Assembly: GCA_021234155.1 (NCBI GenBank)
Contig: JAJEKV010000139.1
Coordinates: 1,546,386-1,610,385, forward strand
Source of the DNA: Isoetes taiwanensis
Lineage: Eukaryota; Streptophyta; Lycopodiopsida; Isoetales; Isoetaceae
Direction: 5' to 3'
Length of the DNA stretch: 64,000 bases
A program made the position numbers and the translations under genes. Within the stretch, counting starts at the first letter, position 1. Each line of letters opens with the position of its first letter. The notes below the pieces were generated by a model, which saw only the letters and a list, made by a program, of their open reading frames with translations, did no database searches and was not told where the DNA came from. Positions 31,341 to 43,899 of the stretch are shown here, piece after piece.

Positions 31341-32555
31341 AGATTAGTCTAGTATGGACCTTAAACAAAGTAATAAAAAAAATGGGACTATGGTAGGTGG
31401 CACTAGGATGGTGAGGCTAAAAAGCCATGCCCCTAGAGTTGCCCCTAGGAACCTAGACTTCCTAAGGCGGGGATTAAATCACGCTTTACAAAGTGTGCAT
31501 GTAAGGCAAAAAGTTTTGCCAACGGATGTGTGGTGAGTTGGTATATGCTTAATTATGCCAAAAATAAATGTGCATTTGGTCATGGGTTCAAACCTTGCCA
31601 ATGTATGTTTATCTTTGGGAGTTGGTTATTGGAGGTATACGATCATGATCCCGGCGTGGTAGAACTTAAAAGCTCTATGTGTCCTCCACTTTTGGCTTTT
31701 GGTAGTGGGATAAACCAGCTAGTCTGCAGTACAAGATTAGTCTAGTATGGACCTTAAACAAAGTAATAAAAACAATGGGACTATGGTAGGTGGCACTAGG
31801 ATGGTGAGGCTAAAAAGCCATGCCCCTAGAGTTGCCCCTAGGACCTAGACTTCCTAAGGCGGGGATTAAATCCACGCCACAAAGTGTGCATGTAAGGCAA
31901 AAGTTTTTGCCCAAATCGGATGTGTGGTGAGTTGGTATATGCCTAATAATGCCAAAATAAATGTGCATTTGGTCATGGGTTCAAACCTTGCCAATGTATG
32001 TTTATCTTTGGGAGTTGGTTATTGGGGGTATCATGATGATGATCCCCGTGCTAGAACTTAAAAGCCTCTATGTGTCCTCCACTTTGGGCTGTGGGGGTAG
32101 TGGGATAAACTAAAGTCCTGGTACAAGATTAGTCTAGTATGGACCTTAAACAAAGTAATAAAAACAATGGGACTATGGTAGGTGGCACTAGGATGGTGAG
32201 GCTAAAAAGCCATGCCCCTAGAGTTGCCCCCAGGACTCCAGACTTCCCTAAGGCTGGATTAAATCCACGCCTACAAAGTGTGCATGTAAGGCAAAAGTTT
32301 TGCCCAACGGATGTGTGGTGAGTTGGTATATGCCTAATAATGCCAAAATAAATGTGCATTTGGTCATGGGTTCAAACCTTGCCAATGTATGTTTATCTTT
32401 TGGAGTTGGTTATTGGGGGTATACGATGATGATCCCCGACGTGTTAGAACTTAAAAGCCTCTATGTGTCTTCCACTTTGGCTGCCGCAAGGTAGTGGGAT
32501 AAACTAGCTAGTTTGTACAAGATTAGTCTAGTATGGACCCCGATGATGATGATTA
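31341..32555 (+). repeat. Tandem array of a SINE-like 393-bp unit, three copies
   Basis: The landmark AGATTAGTCTAGTATGGACC occurs at 31341, 31734, 32126 and 32520, giving periods of 393, 392 and 394. Each unit has a pol III A-box-like TGGTGAGTTGG (first at 31531) and, 54 bases on, a B-box-like GGTTCAAACC (31585-31594), as in tRNA-derived SINEs. TTAAACAAAGTAATAAAAA follows the landmark and may be the SINE tail. The array interrupts a minus-strand LINE. Confidence 0.7.
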
Positions 32556-34000
32556 TAGGAAAACTATGCCAAAAAGCGTATTAAACTACAAAAAAAACCC
32601 CTGTTATTATGCTACATATTCCTCCCATCCAGTTGTTCCAATACTATCATGCTCATTCCCTGTTTTCATATTCTCCCCTCCCTTCCTTTTGAATCCCCTC
32701 CAAAATCTTCGGGGCTGTTTCTTCAGCAATTTTGCCATACCCCATTGATGCTGCAGCAAGTTCTTATTCCGTTTTAACTTCAGTAGTCTTATGTATGCTG
32801 CTTTTTCTGTCTGGTATGTCTCCTTCCCTATGTGGCCTTTGGTTATTCTTTTTGTTCTCTCCTTTTCGTCATCATACCATACCGATGCCTTGAAGGCCCC
32901 GCTCTTTCTTTAGTTTACGTTTTTCCCGAATACATCATTGCTACTCTCACCATGATGTCATTGAGTATATTACTATTGTCATTCGCATTGTGTTTTCCCC
33001 ATTCCCATTTTCCCATTTCCTCCCCGACCATTTGTATGAATGTATCGTGTATTTTTTTTGAAATTGGATCCTCATCCTCGTTTTCTCTTCCTCCTTTTTC
33101 CCTCGTGTTATTGCTCGTATTAGGTCCCACCCCTTTGGTGTTAATTTGATGGTCTATGACTTTCCCTTTTTTCGGCCGGATCCTCGTAGCATGTGTCCCT
33201 ACGACTCGTTCTACTTGCTTTCGATGGTTCAAAATTACATAATCTACTATGCTCTTACCATGTGCATTCTGACTCGTGAAGCTCCCTGATCCCCTCCATT
33301 TTTCACTCCATTAGCTATGATTACCCACTTGCCGTGTAAACTTCCGGCGGCAATTTGCCTTTAGCGTTGACCTGCTCGTATCTCTACGCCATTCTGTGTT
33401 TTTCTTTGTGTATATTATCGACCATCGGTTTCATCAATGTTCGGTGCTTTGCTTTTGTTCTTGTGGAGTTCGGCATTTAAAATCCCCTACTAGTATTATT
33501 GGCCCTGTTCTTTCCATTTCATCATACTTTCCCTAGGTCCGGTAACTCTAGCTTGTCCTTGTTTGGCGGATAGTATGCTATTATCGAAAATATGTCTTGT
33601 TTGTTTTGCAATTGAATATTCAACACCATGTATCTTTTATTGATATCCGAATGTAAAATACATGTTGCCTAGCTATACTATTCTTTACATAACGGGCCGC
33701 CCGCGACTTCCCCCTCCCTATCGAAATCCTTATCTTTTCAACACGGAAGCGGTTTGATATCCCTCTTCCTCTTGCGACCTCTTGGCGTTGTGCTCCCATG
33801 TCTCTACTAATATACTATGTATCGCGTATGGGCACCCTCTAGTCTCTCTCCGTCATCCCGCACGGTGTCAGTGTGGTTCCGATTACCATATTGTCGTCTC
33901 TTCCTCGAGTTGCTCCTTTGGGGTCTCCGTGCCTTACATCGTTACTTTTGTTCTTCTTGGCCTTCCTCGCGGTTTTATTTAGTCGGGGTTGGGCCCGCAA
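32556..34000 (-). pseudogene. LINE ORF2 N-terminal half: endonuclease and linker (degenerate)
   Basis: Minus-strand fragments read RYMVLNIQLQNKQDIFSII, AYYPPNKDKLELPDL and, after frame breaks, IILVGDF (about 33640-33480). This is the typical core of the APE-type LINE endonuclease. Downstream, NHRKQVERVVGTHATRIRP and VIDHQINTKG (33232-32915) fit the end of that domain (R-x-x-x-IDHI-like). Frame breaks are frequent. It is likely the same element as the RT at 28.1-28.9 kb. Confidence 0.6.
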
Positions 34001-34399
34001 TCACCACTTGGCTGTTTCGGTCGCCCGTCTCCCCAGCGGCTTCTTTTACTCCTCACGTTACGTTTCCCTTCCGGTTATGTCTTAGCGGCTCCCCGGCTTT
34101 CTGCTCTCCACGCCCCGTTGTATAGTCATCCCGGGGTTTATATTTTCCTTCTCCAATTACATTTGCTTTTTGCTTGTCCCTATGTTCCCACATTACGTTC
34201 TTCGCGACGGGCCCGGCTGTTCTCTTACCCTCTTGTGAAGGTAGACTTTGCCATTCGGACCCCCGCTTTGTATCCACGCTTGGTTCGAGCTCCACGGCTT
34301 TGGCTAACTCCTGTGCGACCCTTGGTTATTTGCATTCTCGTTAGAGCCTCTCGTACCTTGATCCCATTCCTCAATCACGGATCCCATCCATGATATTCT

Positions 34400-35850
34400 T
34401 TCTTTGGTTGCCAAAGTCCCTCGATTAATGGGGGTTTGTGTCTCCGATCACCCTCTCCATTGACCTGCCAATAATGCCTTGACAATGGCTCCTGTGTTCC
34501 TTGAACTGTTCTCTATCACCTCTGCGATAACTTCGATATATGTCCTCGTTAGGTTTCTCCGCTACTCCAATTAGCCTAACATCATGTTTTTAATTTTACT
34601 CCTCCTCATATTCCATTATATGTGGCTTTATCCTATCAAATGACTCCCATGCATTTAACTCAACATTTGATTTCTCTAATTCAACCAACCTTTGCAGAAT
34701 TTTTGCTTTCTCCTCTTCCAATCTCGTCTATTCTGCATTTCCTCGTTCGTCCTCTCCACCCCTCCTAACCTCCGTCCATGCTTGGGATAGCTAATTTATT
34801 TACGATTGCATGTTTAAGCCAGTCGTTGAGTGCATCCATGCTTTCGAAATTTTTCGATTCTTTTGCTTGTCCATCTGTTCGGAAAATCCCTAAGGTCTTG
34901 TTGGCTCCTTGGCTCTTCTTTGCATCGCTCTCTTCTGGCAGCTCTTGTTGGTATTGTCGGCCATAGTTTACGTTTTGCGAAAAACTACGTGGTGGCTCCA
35001 GGCGGTGCTATGGGTGCTAGACTCCCTCGGTAAAGTGGTAATTAAGTAATACCTCCTTAAAGGGGTATATATTACCTCCTTATAAGCGGTCTTTTATTTG
35101 AAATTACCGTTTTAATTTGAATTCGAGAAATGTCCATAATTATTCCATGGCGATCTCTTTTTATTATTGATCCTCTTTTCGAATCTTGTCATATTTTTCC
35201 TCTTAAATGGGTTGGCGAAGGCGATCAACACCGATTGCGATTAGTTGTGGTTGCCTACCGCATTAATTATGCATTTATCGCGATTAAACATTCCATCATT
35301 TACGCATTCTTGCATTTACGTCATTTGGTGATAAGGAACAGGTTGGGGCCGAGCCGCGCTATCTTGCCTATGGCGGGGTTATACCAGAAGTAGTCCATAA
35401 TTTGCCCCATTCTCCTTTTTGACAATTGGGGTATTCTTCCTACCCCAGATAAAGTCATATTTTGCTCTCCGGTGTCAGCGAGTTTTAGTGGTCGGGTTAC
35501 CAAGGTGGGTCTAGCCCTCGCTATCGGTGTGTCTGTGGAGGCTTAGCCTCTACAATCGTAGCTTGTCAGATCCACCTTTACTCACGGGTTCTTGTAACCT
35601 TTTTGTTTCTGTACTTCCGGTGGTCGGTTTTACCTTCTGAAGTATGTTCCCTCGATATTTGTGCGTTTTGTCGTCCGCATATCGTCCACTCTCCTTGACC
35701 TTTTTTTGTCTTTTAAATCCGGTATTAATGCCGTCCGACGTATGGCGGCTTTTATTATCTATATTTTGCTTACATATCACCCTTTGTCCCGGATTTCTCC
35801 GTCGTCTACCATCTTAAGCTATCCTTTTCGTGTTCGTTGATTTGGTTTCT
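34400..35850 (-). pseudogene. LINE ORF1-like coiled-coil protein (degenerate)
   Basis: Minus-strand pieces read RLEEEKAKILQRLVELEKS and NVELNAWESFDRIKPHIME (about 34760-34600), a coiled coil. HDVRLIGVAEKPNEDIYRS (about 34590-34530) follows and resembles the RRM-like domain of LINE ORF1 proteins. A basic Lys/Arg/Thr-rich frame lies upstream (35780-35550). The order ORF1, endonuclease, RT on the minus strand fits one disrupted LINE. Confidence 0.45.
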
Positions 35851-36360
35851 ACCGTGATGTGGTTCACCTTCCTGGATGTGCTTTATCCCCTTCTTTTATT
35901 GTTGAGCGAATCACATTTGTTGTTTTTAGCATGCCTACCTACCATGTATATGTCCATGGGGGATACTGGGTCAAAGTGTACCTCTGAGTCTCTTCCTCAT
36001 TCATAACATAAATGTCACGAAGGTATCCGGTTCCATAACTAATTGTTTACAATGGTTAGAGAATATAATATTTTAGACAAGAAGCGATTCACACCAGAAG
36101 CAGGCGGTTTAAGCTACATAATAAAGCCTGTTTTACAAGTAACAAGTAACATCCGACATTTTAATTTTGTAATCAAAAATTTTTCTTCTCACACCGGATA
36201 TATTTTGGCGATTCAACCGTAGTTAAAGCATAGTATTTCCTTAAAACCACATACATCACTTTTTGCGCAAGTGTTCATCCACTTCAACTAAACATTTATA
36301 TTGACCATGGTATGCCACGGATCACTCATCTTGGCGGGTTGACAAAGACCACCTATGAAA
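35851..36360. other. Spacer, nothing recognised
   Basis: Mixed-composition sequence with no long frame and no clear repeat. It may be the 5' UTR of the minus-strand LINE. Confidence 0.3.
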
Positions 36361-36477
36361 CATGAGCTAAAAAAAGATTGATTCAAAAGAAAAAAAAAGA
36401 AAAGAAAAACACTTCAATCCCCTCCACTTTTGCCCTTCCTTAGTTTCTTCCTCGTTGCTTTCCTCATTCATTTCTTT

Positions 36478-39400
36478 TTGCTTCTTCCATGTCGAGAGGC
36501 TCTCTATCTTCTTGACCTTTTCAGTTTCTTGACATGTAAGCACGGCATATAAAATCCTTTGGATTTTTCTCATAGCGGTATGCATATCTTGCCGTAGTTA
36601 AGCCTATCATAAGATTATGTTGGTATTTGGAGACTTATGTATTCTTGCATGCATCACCGAACTGTTAAAGCCTTTGCATCACTCTATCCATGTCTTGTGC
36701 CGGTTTGTATCGTTCTTATCTGCTAAAACTCCAAGCACTCCTAGAAGGCCAGGGTTATAACACGCATCCCTCATCACTGCGCATGGTGGATCACGATCAC
36801 AAAACAAGCAATGGATGCGACCACCCGGCTTATGCATGGCGACGGACCTTTACATAAACATATGCATTAGGCTTGCATATGCACCGCGGGTTAAGATCTT
36901 GAAGATCAGATTCGAGGACGCCCAGTGGTTGCCGGAACCCCCTCCTTGAAAAACTTGGTATTTGCCTATCCCCATCAGCGATGCCATGACCTTCTTCCCC
37001 TTATCCATTACAATTCTGAATTATGCCTGATCTGGGTCGAGCGCTGCACTTTTTGCCGAAGCCGGAGCTCGAAGAATATAGAACTTGAAGACGGAGCTTC
37101 ACTCTTTGTCTTCTCCTTGTTCACGCGACAAATAGGTCTGAACATTTTCAACGGCATAATACATCTGGGCTTCCAGACATGTGGACGTACAATAGAGTCA
37201 TACCTCTACATAAGGCAGGAAGCAGGCAAGATCCATGGTGAGTTCCATTTTACGCAAAATGGTTTGGAAAACAGCGACAAACAAATTAAAGAAATGGGCA
37301 GAAAATGGAAACATGAGAGCACAAGGGCAAGCAGGATTCAGACCGGAACACTCAACCATAGACCATCTAGTAACCCGCGCCGGATATTAATAAAACGAGG
37401 GAGGCCTGAGGGGAAGAAAGATCATCTGGCTGTTTTGTAGATTTCGGAAAGCATTCGACCGGATCCAGGAGGAAGCTATTACAAAGGTTGATGGACATGC
37501 AAGCCCCAAGAAACATGGTAGGATCGATTGCAAGACTATACCATAGGGTATATGCCAAGATAGCAAGAAGGACTGACCAATAAAGCGTGACACCAAGTAA
37601 AAAATAGGGTTGCCCGCTATCCCCAACTCTATTTGGGATATACATAGACGCTTTGCGAGGGTTACATAGCGAACAAAACAAGGGGAAGAATACACCGTTA
37701 GGAGACACGAAGGTATCGATTATGCTATACGCTGATGATAAGTATGATGGCCACAAAAACAAGGGAATGCACAGATCGCTAAAAATTCTAGAACAATTAC
37801 GTGAAAAAACCGGGCTAACGGTAAATCTAGCAAAAAAAACTAAGATAGTCATATTCGGCATAAGAACAGGGCGCAGACCCTTCGGATATAGGGAAACGGA
37901 AATAGAGGAAATAGCGAAATCTGAGATATCTAGGGCGATGCACGTGGCGCGAGGGAAGTGGGCTAAGGTAGGTACCGGGTTCCAATCAGCTATAGGAAGT
38001 TATTTCAATATGAAGAATTTACGCATAAAAAGCGGGATAATTGACCCGGGACATCAAATGCTACTTATTCAAAGTCAAAGAGTAGCCACCCTACTCAATT
38101 ATATGGGGGCAGAAGCTTGGGGCCAGCCTAACACACAAAATGGGAAAAGCGAGGGAAGGAATCCTTAGGCAATGGCACGAGGGGAATTCAAAAGCAGGAC
38201 AAATCATGCCCGACAATCATGGTCCCCAACGGGGGGCAAAACCAATGGAGGTGAGAGCATGGGAGAGAACCATAAGGTACGATTAAGGACAATGCGAGGG
38301 GAGACCATCGAGAAATTGTCTAGTATTGCAATCACCGAGTCCACAAAGTCACACATTCCTGATAGGCGGATGGTTTAAAGATGTGGCAAAATGGACCGAG
38401 AGATGGGATTAAACTGGCGACCTAATAAGCGAAGGGCGATGGAATGAGGAGTGGGCGGAGACAAAGCCACAAGAGCATGGTGCAAAACACCGCAGGACCC
38501 AAGACAATCGGCTCATGGCGGTTTTTAACCAGAATCGGCCGGTGGGACATCGGATGTATCGGGATAACATCTTGGGGAAAAAGCCGACTCCTCGAGAGAT
38601 TCATTTCTTTGCTTCTTCCATGTCGAAGGCTCTCCCTATCTTCTTGACCTTTTTCAGTTCTTGACATGTAAGCACGGCATATAAAATCCTTTGGATTTTC
38701 TCATAGCAGAATATGCATATCTTCTTGTAGTCGCCTATCCTTAAGATTATGTTGGTAGCTGGAAGACTTATGTATTCTTTGCATGCATCAGAGCCTGTTA
38801 AAAATTTGCGCATCCTCTATCCATGTCTTGGCACCGGTTGTATCGTTCTTATCTGCTAAAACTCAAGCACTCCTAGAAGACCGAGGTTATAACTTGCATC
38901 CCTCATCATTGCGCATGGTGGATACGATCACAAAACAAACAATGGATGCGACCCGCGGCTTATGCATGGCAATGACCTTTACATAAACATATGCATTAGA
39001 GCATATGCACCCGCGGGTTAAGATCTTGAGTCTGGATTCCGAGGTGGCACCGTGATTTACTGGAACCCATCCTTGAAGCTTCTTGGATCCCTATCCCCAT
39101 CGCGCGACGTGATGACCTTCTTCCCTATCCATTACAATTACGATTATACCGATTCGGGTCGTGAAGCTTGAAGCGTTTCCCGAAGAAGAATATAGAACTT
39201 GAAGGCCAGACTTCACTCTTTTGTCTTCTCCTTATTCTGGCAAATAGGTCACCGAGACATTTCAAACAGCATAATACATACGGGGCTTCCAGGACATGTG
39301 GGCGATACAATAGAGTCATACCTCTACATAAAGGCGGGAAGGCAAGATCCATGGTGAGTTCCATTTTAAAATGGTTTGGAAAGGCAACTGACCCGACAAA

Positions 39401-40715
39401 TTAAAGAAATGGGCGGAAAATGGAAACATGAGAGCACAAGGGCAAAACAGGATTGAACAGAACACTCAACCATAGACCATCTAGTAACCCTTCGGATATT
39501 AATAGAAATGAACAAGGCCGCGGGAAGAAAAAGATCATCTGCTGTTTTGTAGATTCGGAAAGCATTAAAACCACGATCCAGAGGAGAAGCTATTACAAAG
39601 GTTGATGGACATGCAAGCCCCAAGAAACATGGTAGGATGATTGCAAGACTATACCATAGGGTATATGCCAAGATAGAGCAAGAAGGGCGGTAATAAAACG
39701 TGACCACAGTAAAGCAGGGTTGCAGCTATCCCCAACTCTATTTGGGATATACATAGACGCTTTGCGAGGTTACATAGCGAGCGACAGGGGAAGAATACAC
39801 CCTACGTTAGGAACCTGAAGTGGAATTATGCTATCTGGCGATGATCTGAGTATGATGGCCACAAAAACAAGGGAATACGGTTGCTAAAAATTCTAGAACA
39901 ATTACGTGAAAAAGAAAAAGGCTACAACGGTAAATCTAGCAAAAACTAAGATAGTCATATTAGGGCATAAGAACAGGGCATGAACCCTTGGATATAGGGA
40001 AACGAAAATAGAGGAAATAAATTGAAATCTACGATATCTCCCAAATGCGATGCACATGCCTTTTGCAGTGGGCTAAGGTGCGGATACCCGGTTCCAATCA
40101 GCTATAGGAAGTTATTTCAATATGAAGAATTTCTGCAACAAAAATGTAATAATTGATAACATCAAATGCTGCTTATTCAAATGGTAGCCCACTTTCTCAA
40201 TTATATGGAAGGCTGAAGCTTGGGGGCCGAGGCCTAACACACAAAAATGGGAAAAGCAGGAAGGAATCCTTAGAGCAATGGCAAAGACGCATTGGAATTC
40301 AAAGAAATCACGGACAAATCACGCCAACGACAATCATGGTCCCGCGAAAGCGGGGCAAAACCAATGGAGGTGAGAGCATGGGAGAACCATAAGGTACCCG
40401 ATTAAGGACAATGCAGGACCATCGGGGAAATTGTCTAGTATTGCAATCACCGAAGTCCACAAAAGTCACACGATACGATAGGCGTGGATGGTTTAAAGAT
40501 GTGGCAAAATGGACCCGAGAGATGGGATTAAACCCGACGACCTAATAAACGAAGAGGCGATGGAATGAGAGGTGGGCGGAGACAAAGCCACAAGAGCATG
40601 GCTGCAAAAACACACGAGGACCCAAGACAATAACGGCTCATGGCAGTTTTTAACCGTCGGCCGGTGGGACATCGGATGTATCGGGATAACATCTGGGAAA
40701 AGCCAAGAATATCTT
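36478..40715 (+). repeat. Tandem duplication of a 2.1-kb LINE-containing unit
   Basis: 36478-38590 and 38607-40715 share the same order of landmarks: TTTGCTTCTTCCATGTCGA, TGACATGTAAGCACGGCATA, CACATGTGG...ATAGAGTCATACCTCTAC, the RT block, and CATCGGATGTATCGGGATAA. The copies differ by many one- to four-base indels. Only the second continues into the LINE 3' end. Confidence 0.75.
36925..38590 (+). pseudogene. LINE reverse transcriptase, tandem copy 1 (degenerate)
   Basis: Plus-strand pieces in several frames give VIPLHK-like sequence, CCFVDFRKAFD-like and VKQGCPLSPTLFGIYID-like remnants. These are followed by LYADD (TACGCTGATGAT at 37728-37739) and EKTGLTVNLAKKTKIVIFG (37800-37860). They match the RT at 28.1 kb but retain motif C. 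Frame breaks are frequent, and the unit stops at 38590 before the LINE C-terminus. The region upstream of about 36900 has basic minus-strand frames (for example 36585-36367) of no clear identity. Confidence 0.65.
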
Positions 40716-41240
40716 GGCTAGGTTCGGGATGGGAAGTCACGATCGAAATCGAAAAAGACGGTGGAGGAATAGACAAGGAGGGCCGGATATGCGAGAATCT
40801 GTGACAATGGGAGAGTAGAGGATGAGAACCACATGAATAACGATTGCCCGATATCACGGGAACATCGAGACAAAAGTCTGAAATATAAGATGGAGGCAAC
40901 GGTGTATATCCCTCGATGACAATAATTTAATCGCTTCGAGATTTTGGCGGGCGATCCGAGGGAATGATGATCCGAACCGAGAGAAGTACGCGGAAAAGAG
41001 GGTTTGTAATATGAACCGCATAAAAGCGCTCCATAAAACCCCATACAAATTATTCCGTTAAAAGCTGATTGATAACGACGCATTACCGCGTACCACGGCG
41101 AAGCAAAGCGTGGGTCTTGGTAATAATAGAAAAAAGTCACCTTGAAAAAGCTACATCATAACAATGATGTACTGGTAAAGCGCCCTTTTAGGGGCTTCGC
41201 CCATGCTACACAAGTCCGAACTGGCGCACAAGGGACGTTA
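39100..41240 (+). pseudogene. LINE reverse transcriptase, tandem copy 2, with 3' end
   Basis: Repeats the RT block of copy 1 (39300-40100), then continues to a C-terminal region reading VEDENHMNNDCPISREH (about 40815-40865). The nearby CEN, H and DCP residues fit the C-terminal Cys/His motif of LINE ORF2. Coding sequence fades near 41100. The 3' UTR (GCTACATCATAACAATGATG and on) leads directly into the (TTCTA)n tail at 41244. Motif C is distorted here (TATCTGGCGATGAT). Confidence 0.6.
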
Positions 41241-41243
41241 ATG

Positions 41244-41272
41244 TCTATTCTATTCTATTCTATTCTATTCTA
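41244..41272 (+). repeat. (TTCTA)n microsatellite tail of the LINE
   Basis: About five to six TTCTA units terminate the LINE 3' UTR. The same pentamer ends the unrelated 3' tails at 15.3 and 18.8 kb. Confidence 0.75.
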
Positions 41273-42405
41273 ATTGCATAACAAAATGATATAAAATATG
41301 TTCTAGGAGAGTCACAAATGATAGGATACAAAGGATATAAAATGATATGAAATGTGACACAATAGTTGAATAACTTGAATATAAGTTTGATACAAACATG
41401 TCTTGCAATTGTTTTAAATCACGCCTTGTGTCATTTTGCATTGTATAGACATGATGTAATACTTGACTTAAATATTTATGCCTATAGGACATCAAAGTAT
41501 AGTACTTTTACCGTCAACCTTGTGACATCTAGTGGGAATTTGAGAATGCACATAGCGCTACTTTTCTTGATGCTATATTCGATGAAATACAACCTATTTT
41601 ATTATAGTGCTTTTCAACCAAGAGCAATGACCATGTATGCGAATCAACAGTACCTCTCGCACTAAGTTGGAGCGCCACGGTGCATCAGTAGGGTAAAACT
41701 AACCTGTCTCACGAGTGTCTACCAATTGTTATTGATTTGTATTTAAAATTACATACAGGTACCATTGTGATCCTCTTTAAGAATCTCAAATGAGAGGGAA
41801 TCAACCCTTAAATCAATGCTATGTGGCTTGATTAATTTAGATTAAATATCTAGCATAATAACATGGGGTTACCTTTATAATTTTTATATGCTTTATTATG
41901 GTTTTACTATGGAGGTATTTGTGTGGATGTAGGAATATATTTCTAGAGTGCATTCTTTCTTAACTGTCGATTTATGAGGAAAACAATTGTGTGGTCATGA
42001 TTTAGGTTCGTCTGCATGTGATTTTCAACCCTAAATTTTCAAAGTGTTTCATGAAGATGTAGATAAAATTTTTTAGGGTCGGTCCTAAACGTATTCCTTG
42101 GTTGCACAACTGAATTCGTTCTGGGATAGAAAATCTCAGCACCTCCAACCCGTTTGGAAGTCGACGAATCACCCTCCTCTGGTTTCATTCCAGCTAAATG
42201 TTTACTTAAGCATGTATTTATGGTTCGGGATTTTTTGTTTTGCTGATTTTTATGCAGAAATGGGTCCATCTAGGTATTGTAGTCTCATCGGACCCATCCA
42301 TCGTGAGAAGAAATATGTCGCAAAAACAAGTTTGGACATTTATGTTCCTTTACTTTATTTTTAGGCAACAAATACTTTATTGATTCTTATGCTTCTTTCT
42401 CGCAT
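41273..42405. other. AT-rich spacer, nothing recognised
   Basis: Short frames only. No family similarity or internal repeat was noticed. Confidence 0.4.
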
Positions 42406-42410
42406 CTAGA

Positions 42411-42518
42411 GTTCATCCTCTACTGAGCCTAGAATCATGGTCTGACATAAACGAGCAAGCCTGAAATACTCTGGCATTCGGTCTTGAAGAAACTGGCTAT
42501 TACTCAAGAACATCCAAA
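42411..42518 (-). mobile_element. Captured fragment of the hAT transposase C-terminal exon
   Basis: About 107 bases match 3950-4057 almost exactly and encode WMFLSNSQFLQDRMPEYFRL and LCQTMILGSVEDE on the minus strand. At the codon that is TGA in the 3.8-kb element, this copy reads CGA (Arg). Flanking sequence is unrelated to the hAT element. The open frame extends upstream to 42717 through non-hAT sequence. Confidence 0.7.
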
Positions 42519-42838
42519 TCTGGGAAAACTGGCAAATCTCAAGTGGGTTTAATTCAATCTCTATGTGAAGTTTGGAGTTTTGACAAATCATATGAAGCTT
42601 GGGTTGGAGCTTTAAGCTAGAGCAAAGCTTTCTCATTTGCGAGCTTGAAGCCGAGATTTGAGGGCATCGTTTGAACTTGGAGCGGTTCAATGTGAATGGT
42701 GCGAAAGGTAAATCCATGGCTTTTAGAATGGGTTTTGCTCTGAAAAGTCATTTAAAAATATTAGGGTCGGAATGGTCGATTTTGCCCAAAACTTTTTTTT
42801 TTCCCTACTTTCATTTTGCTAAGCATCAAGGAACTACT

Positions 42839-43392
42839 TCAAGTGATGGTGATACTCTTCACTTTGCTACATGCACCTGTGCTTTTGCACATTCCATCGG
42901 GGGAACCATTGAACTCGTTTCTCCTTCCAGCAGGCTTTAAAGCACTGCAGATACAGTGCCATGGCATAAGCAAGGTTGGGAGGACAAGCATCACCCATAG
43001 CGACCGCCTTTTGAAAGCAGATGATGTGGAGATCCAGTGCAACCCTCTGAAGAGGCAAGAAACCTCTCTCTCATAGGAAGATCTGATGTGGAACTATGGG
43101 CTTCACCCCAAGTCCCTGTGCTAAGAAGGCTTTCTGCACCTGCTCGAGGTCATTCTGAGTGGTGAGGCTAGTCCCAAACCTCGACCTCATATAGGAGAAT
43201 AAGCTCTATCAAAGCCCTGAACAAGTGAGACTGATGAGTCAAGCCATACAACTCTACTTTGGGTGATCGTTGTTCTATATGGCATACAGTGCTTTCCAGC
43301 CCCTTGTCACGCGTAGTGGAATGGAAGTGTCCCAGTATGTGGTAGAAAGAAACTCCACTCCTAAATATTTGTAGATGGTGCCACCTCCACAT
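42839..43392 (-). pseudogene. Second LINE family, RT C-terminal region, minus strand
   Basis: The minus-strand frame reads SPKVELYGLTHQSHLFRALI followed by ELILLYEVEVW, the usual sequence C-terminal to the RT of many LINEs (L-x-x-ALV-x-P-x-LLYG-EVW). Upstream there are IFRSGVSFYH and GKGLES-like remnants with shifts, and downstream DACPPNLAYAMALYLQCFK in another frame. It is too decayed to be active. Confidence 0.5.
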
Positions 43393-43649
43393 TTTGACCT
43401 TGATAAGTGAATGAGGGAGGCATTGGCTGGCACGACGATGAGAAGAGCGTTCCTTGGTCTTGGTCAGGATTAGCCCGCATGCCGATGGACCAAAAAATTA
43501 TCCAGGGACATCCAAATGGCACTTTGCATGCCCTCGGAGTCTGCGAAAGTAAGGGTCCACATTCTATATATGAGCTGCCTAATTATATGGTGTAGGATTT
43601 GAGCTCCCATTCACCCTTGTTCAAAAAGCCAGGCAATACTTATATGCTG

Positions 43650-43890
43650 TTTTGTTGACTTTTAAAGGCTTTTGATTGACACAGTGCCTCGAGACAAGTT
43701 GTGGGACAGATTGACATAGTTGGAGGCCCCTATGAATTTTCTTAATGCCATATCATGGTTGTATGAGTCATGTTCAAGCTAAGTGATAACCGGAAACGCC
43801 CATCATCGGTAATATTGGGCAGCTGTTGGGGGATGCTTGTCTCCCATGTTGTTTTGGCCGATATATTGATCAGTTGGAAGGTAGAGCTCC
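43650..43890 (+). pseudogene. LINE RT fragment, plus strand
   Basis: The frame reads DTVPRDKLWDRLT, LEAPMNFLNAISWLYESC and, after breaks, VGGCLSPMLF. This matches the RT segment from FDTVPR to QGCPLSPTLF. A stop and frameshifts are present. It is opposite in orientation to the fragment at 42.8-43.4 kb. Confidence 0.55.
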
Positions 43891-43899
43891 GAAGCAACA

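Noticed and set aside
31531-31600. Functional tRNA gene
   Set aside because: A- and B-box-like motifs are present, but no acceptor stem or anticodon arm could be folded.
31341-32519. CRISPR-like array
   Set aside because: Units are 393 bp with no short repeat/spacer pattern, in a eukaryotic context. It is a tandem SINE-like array.
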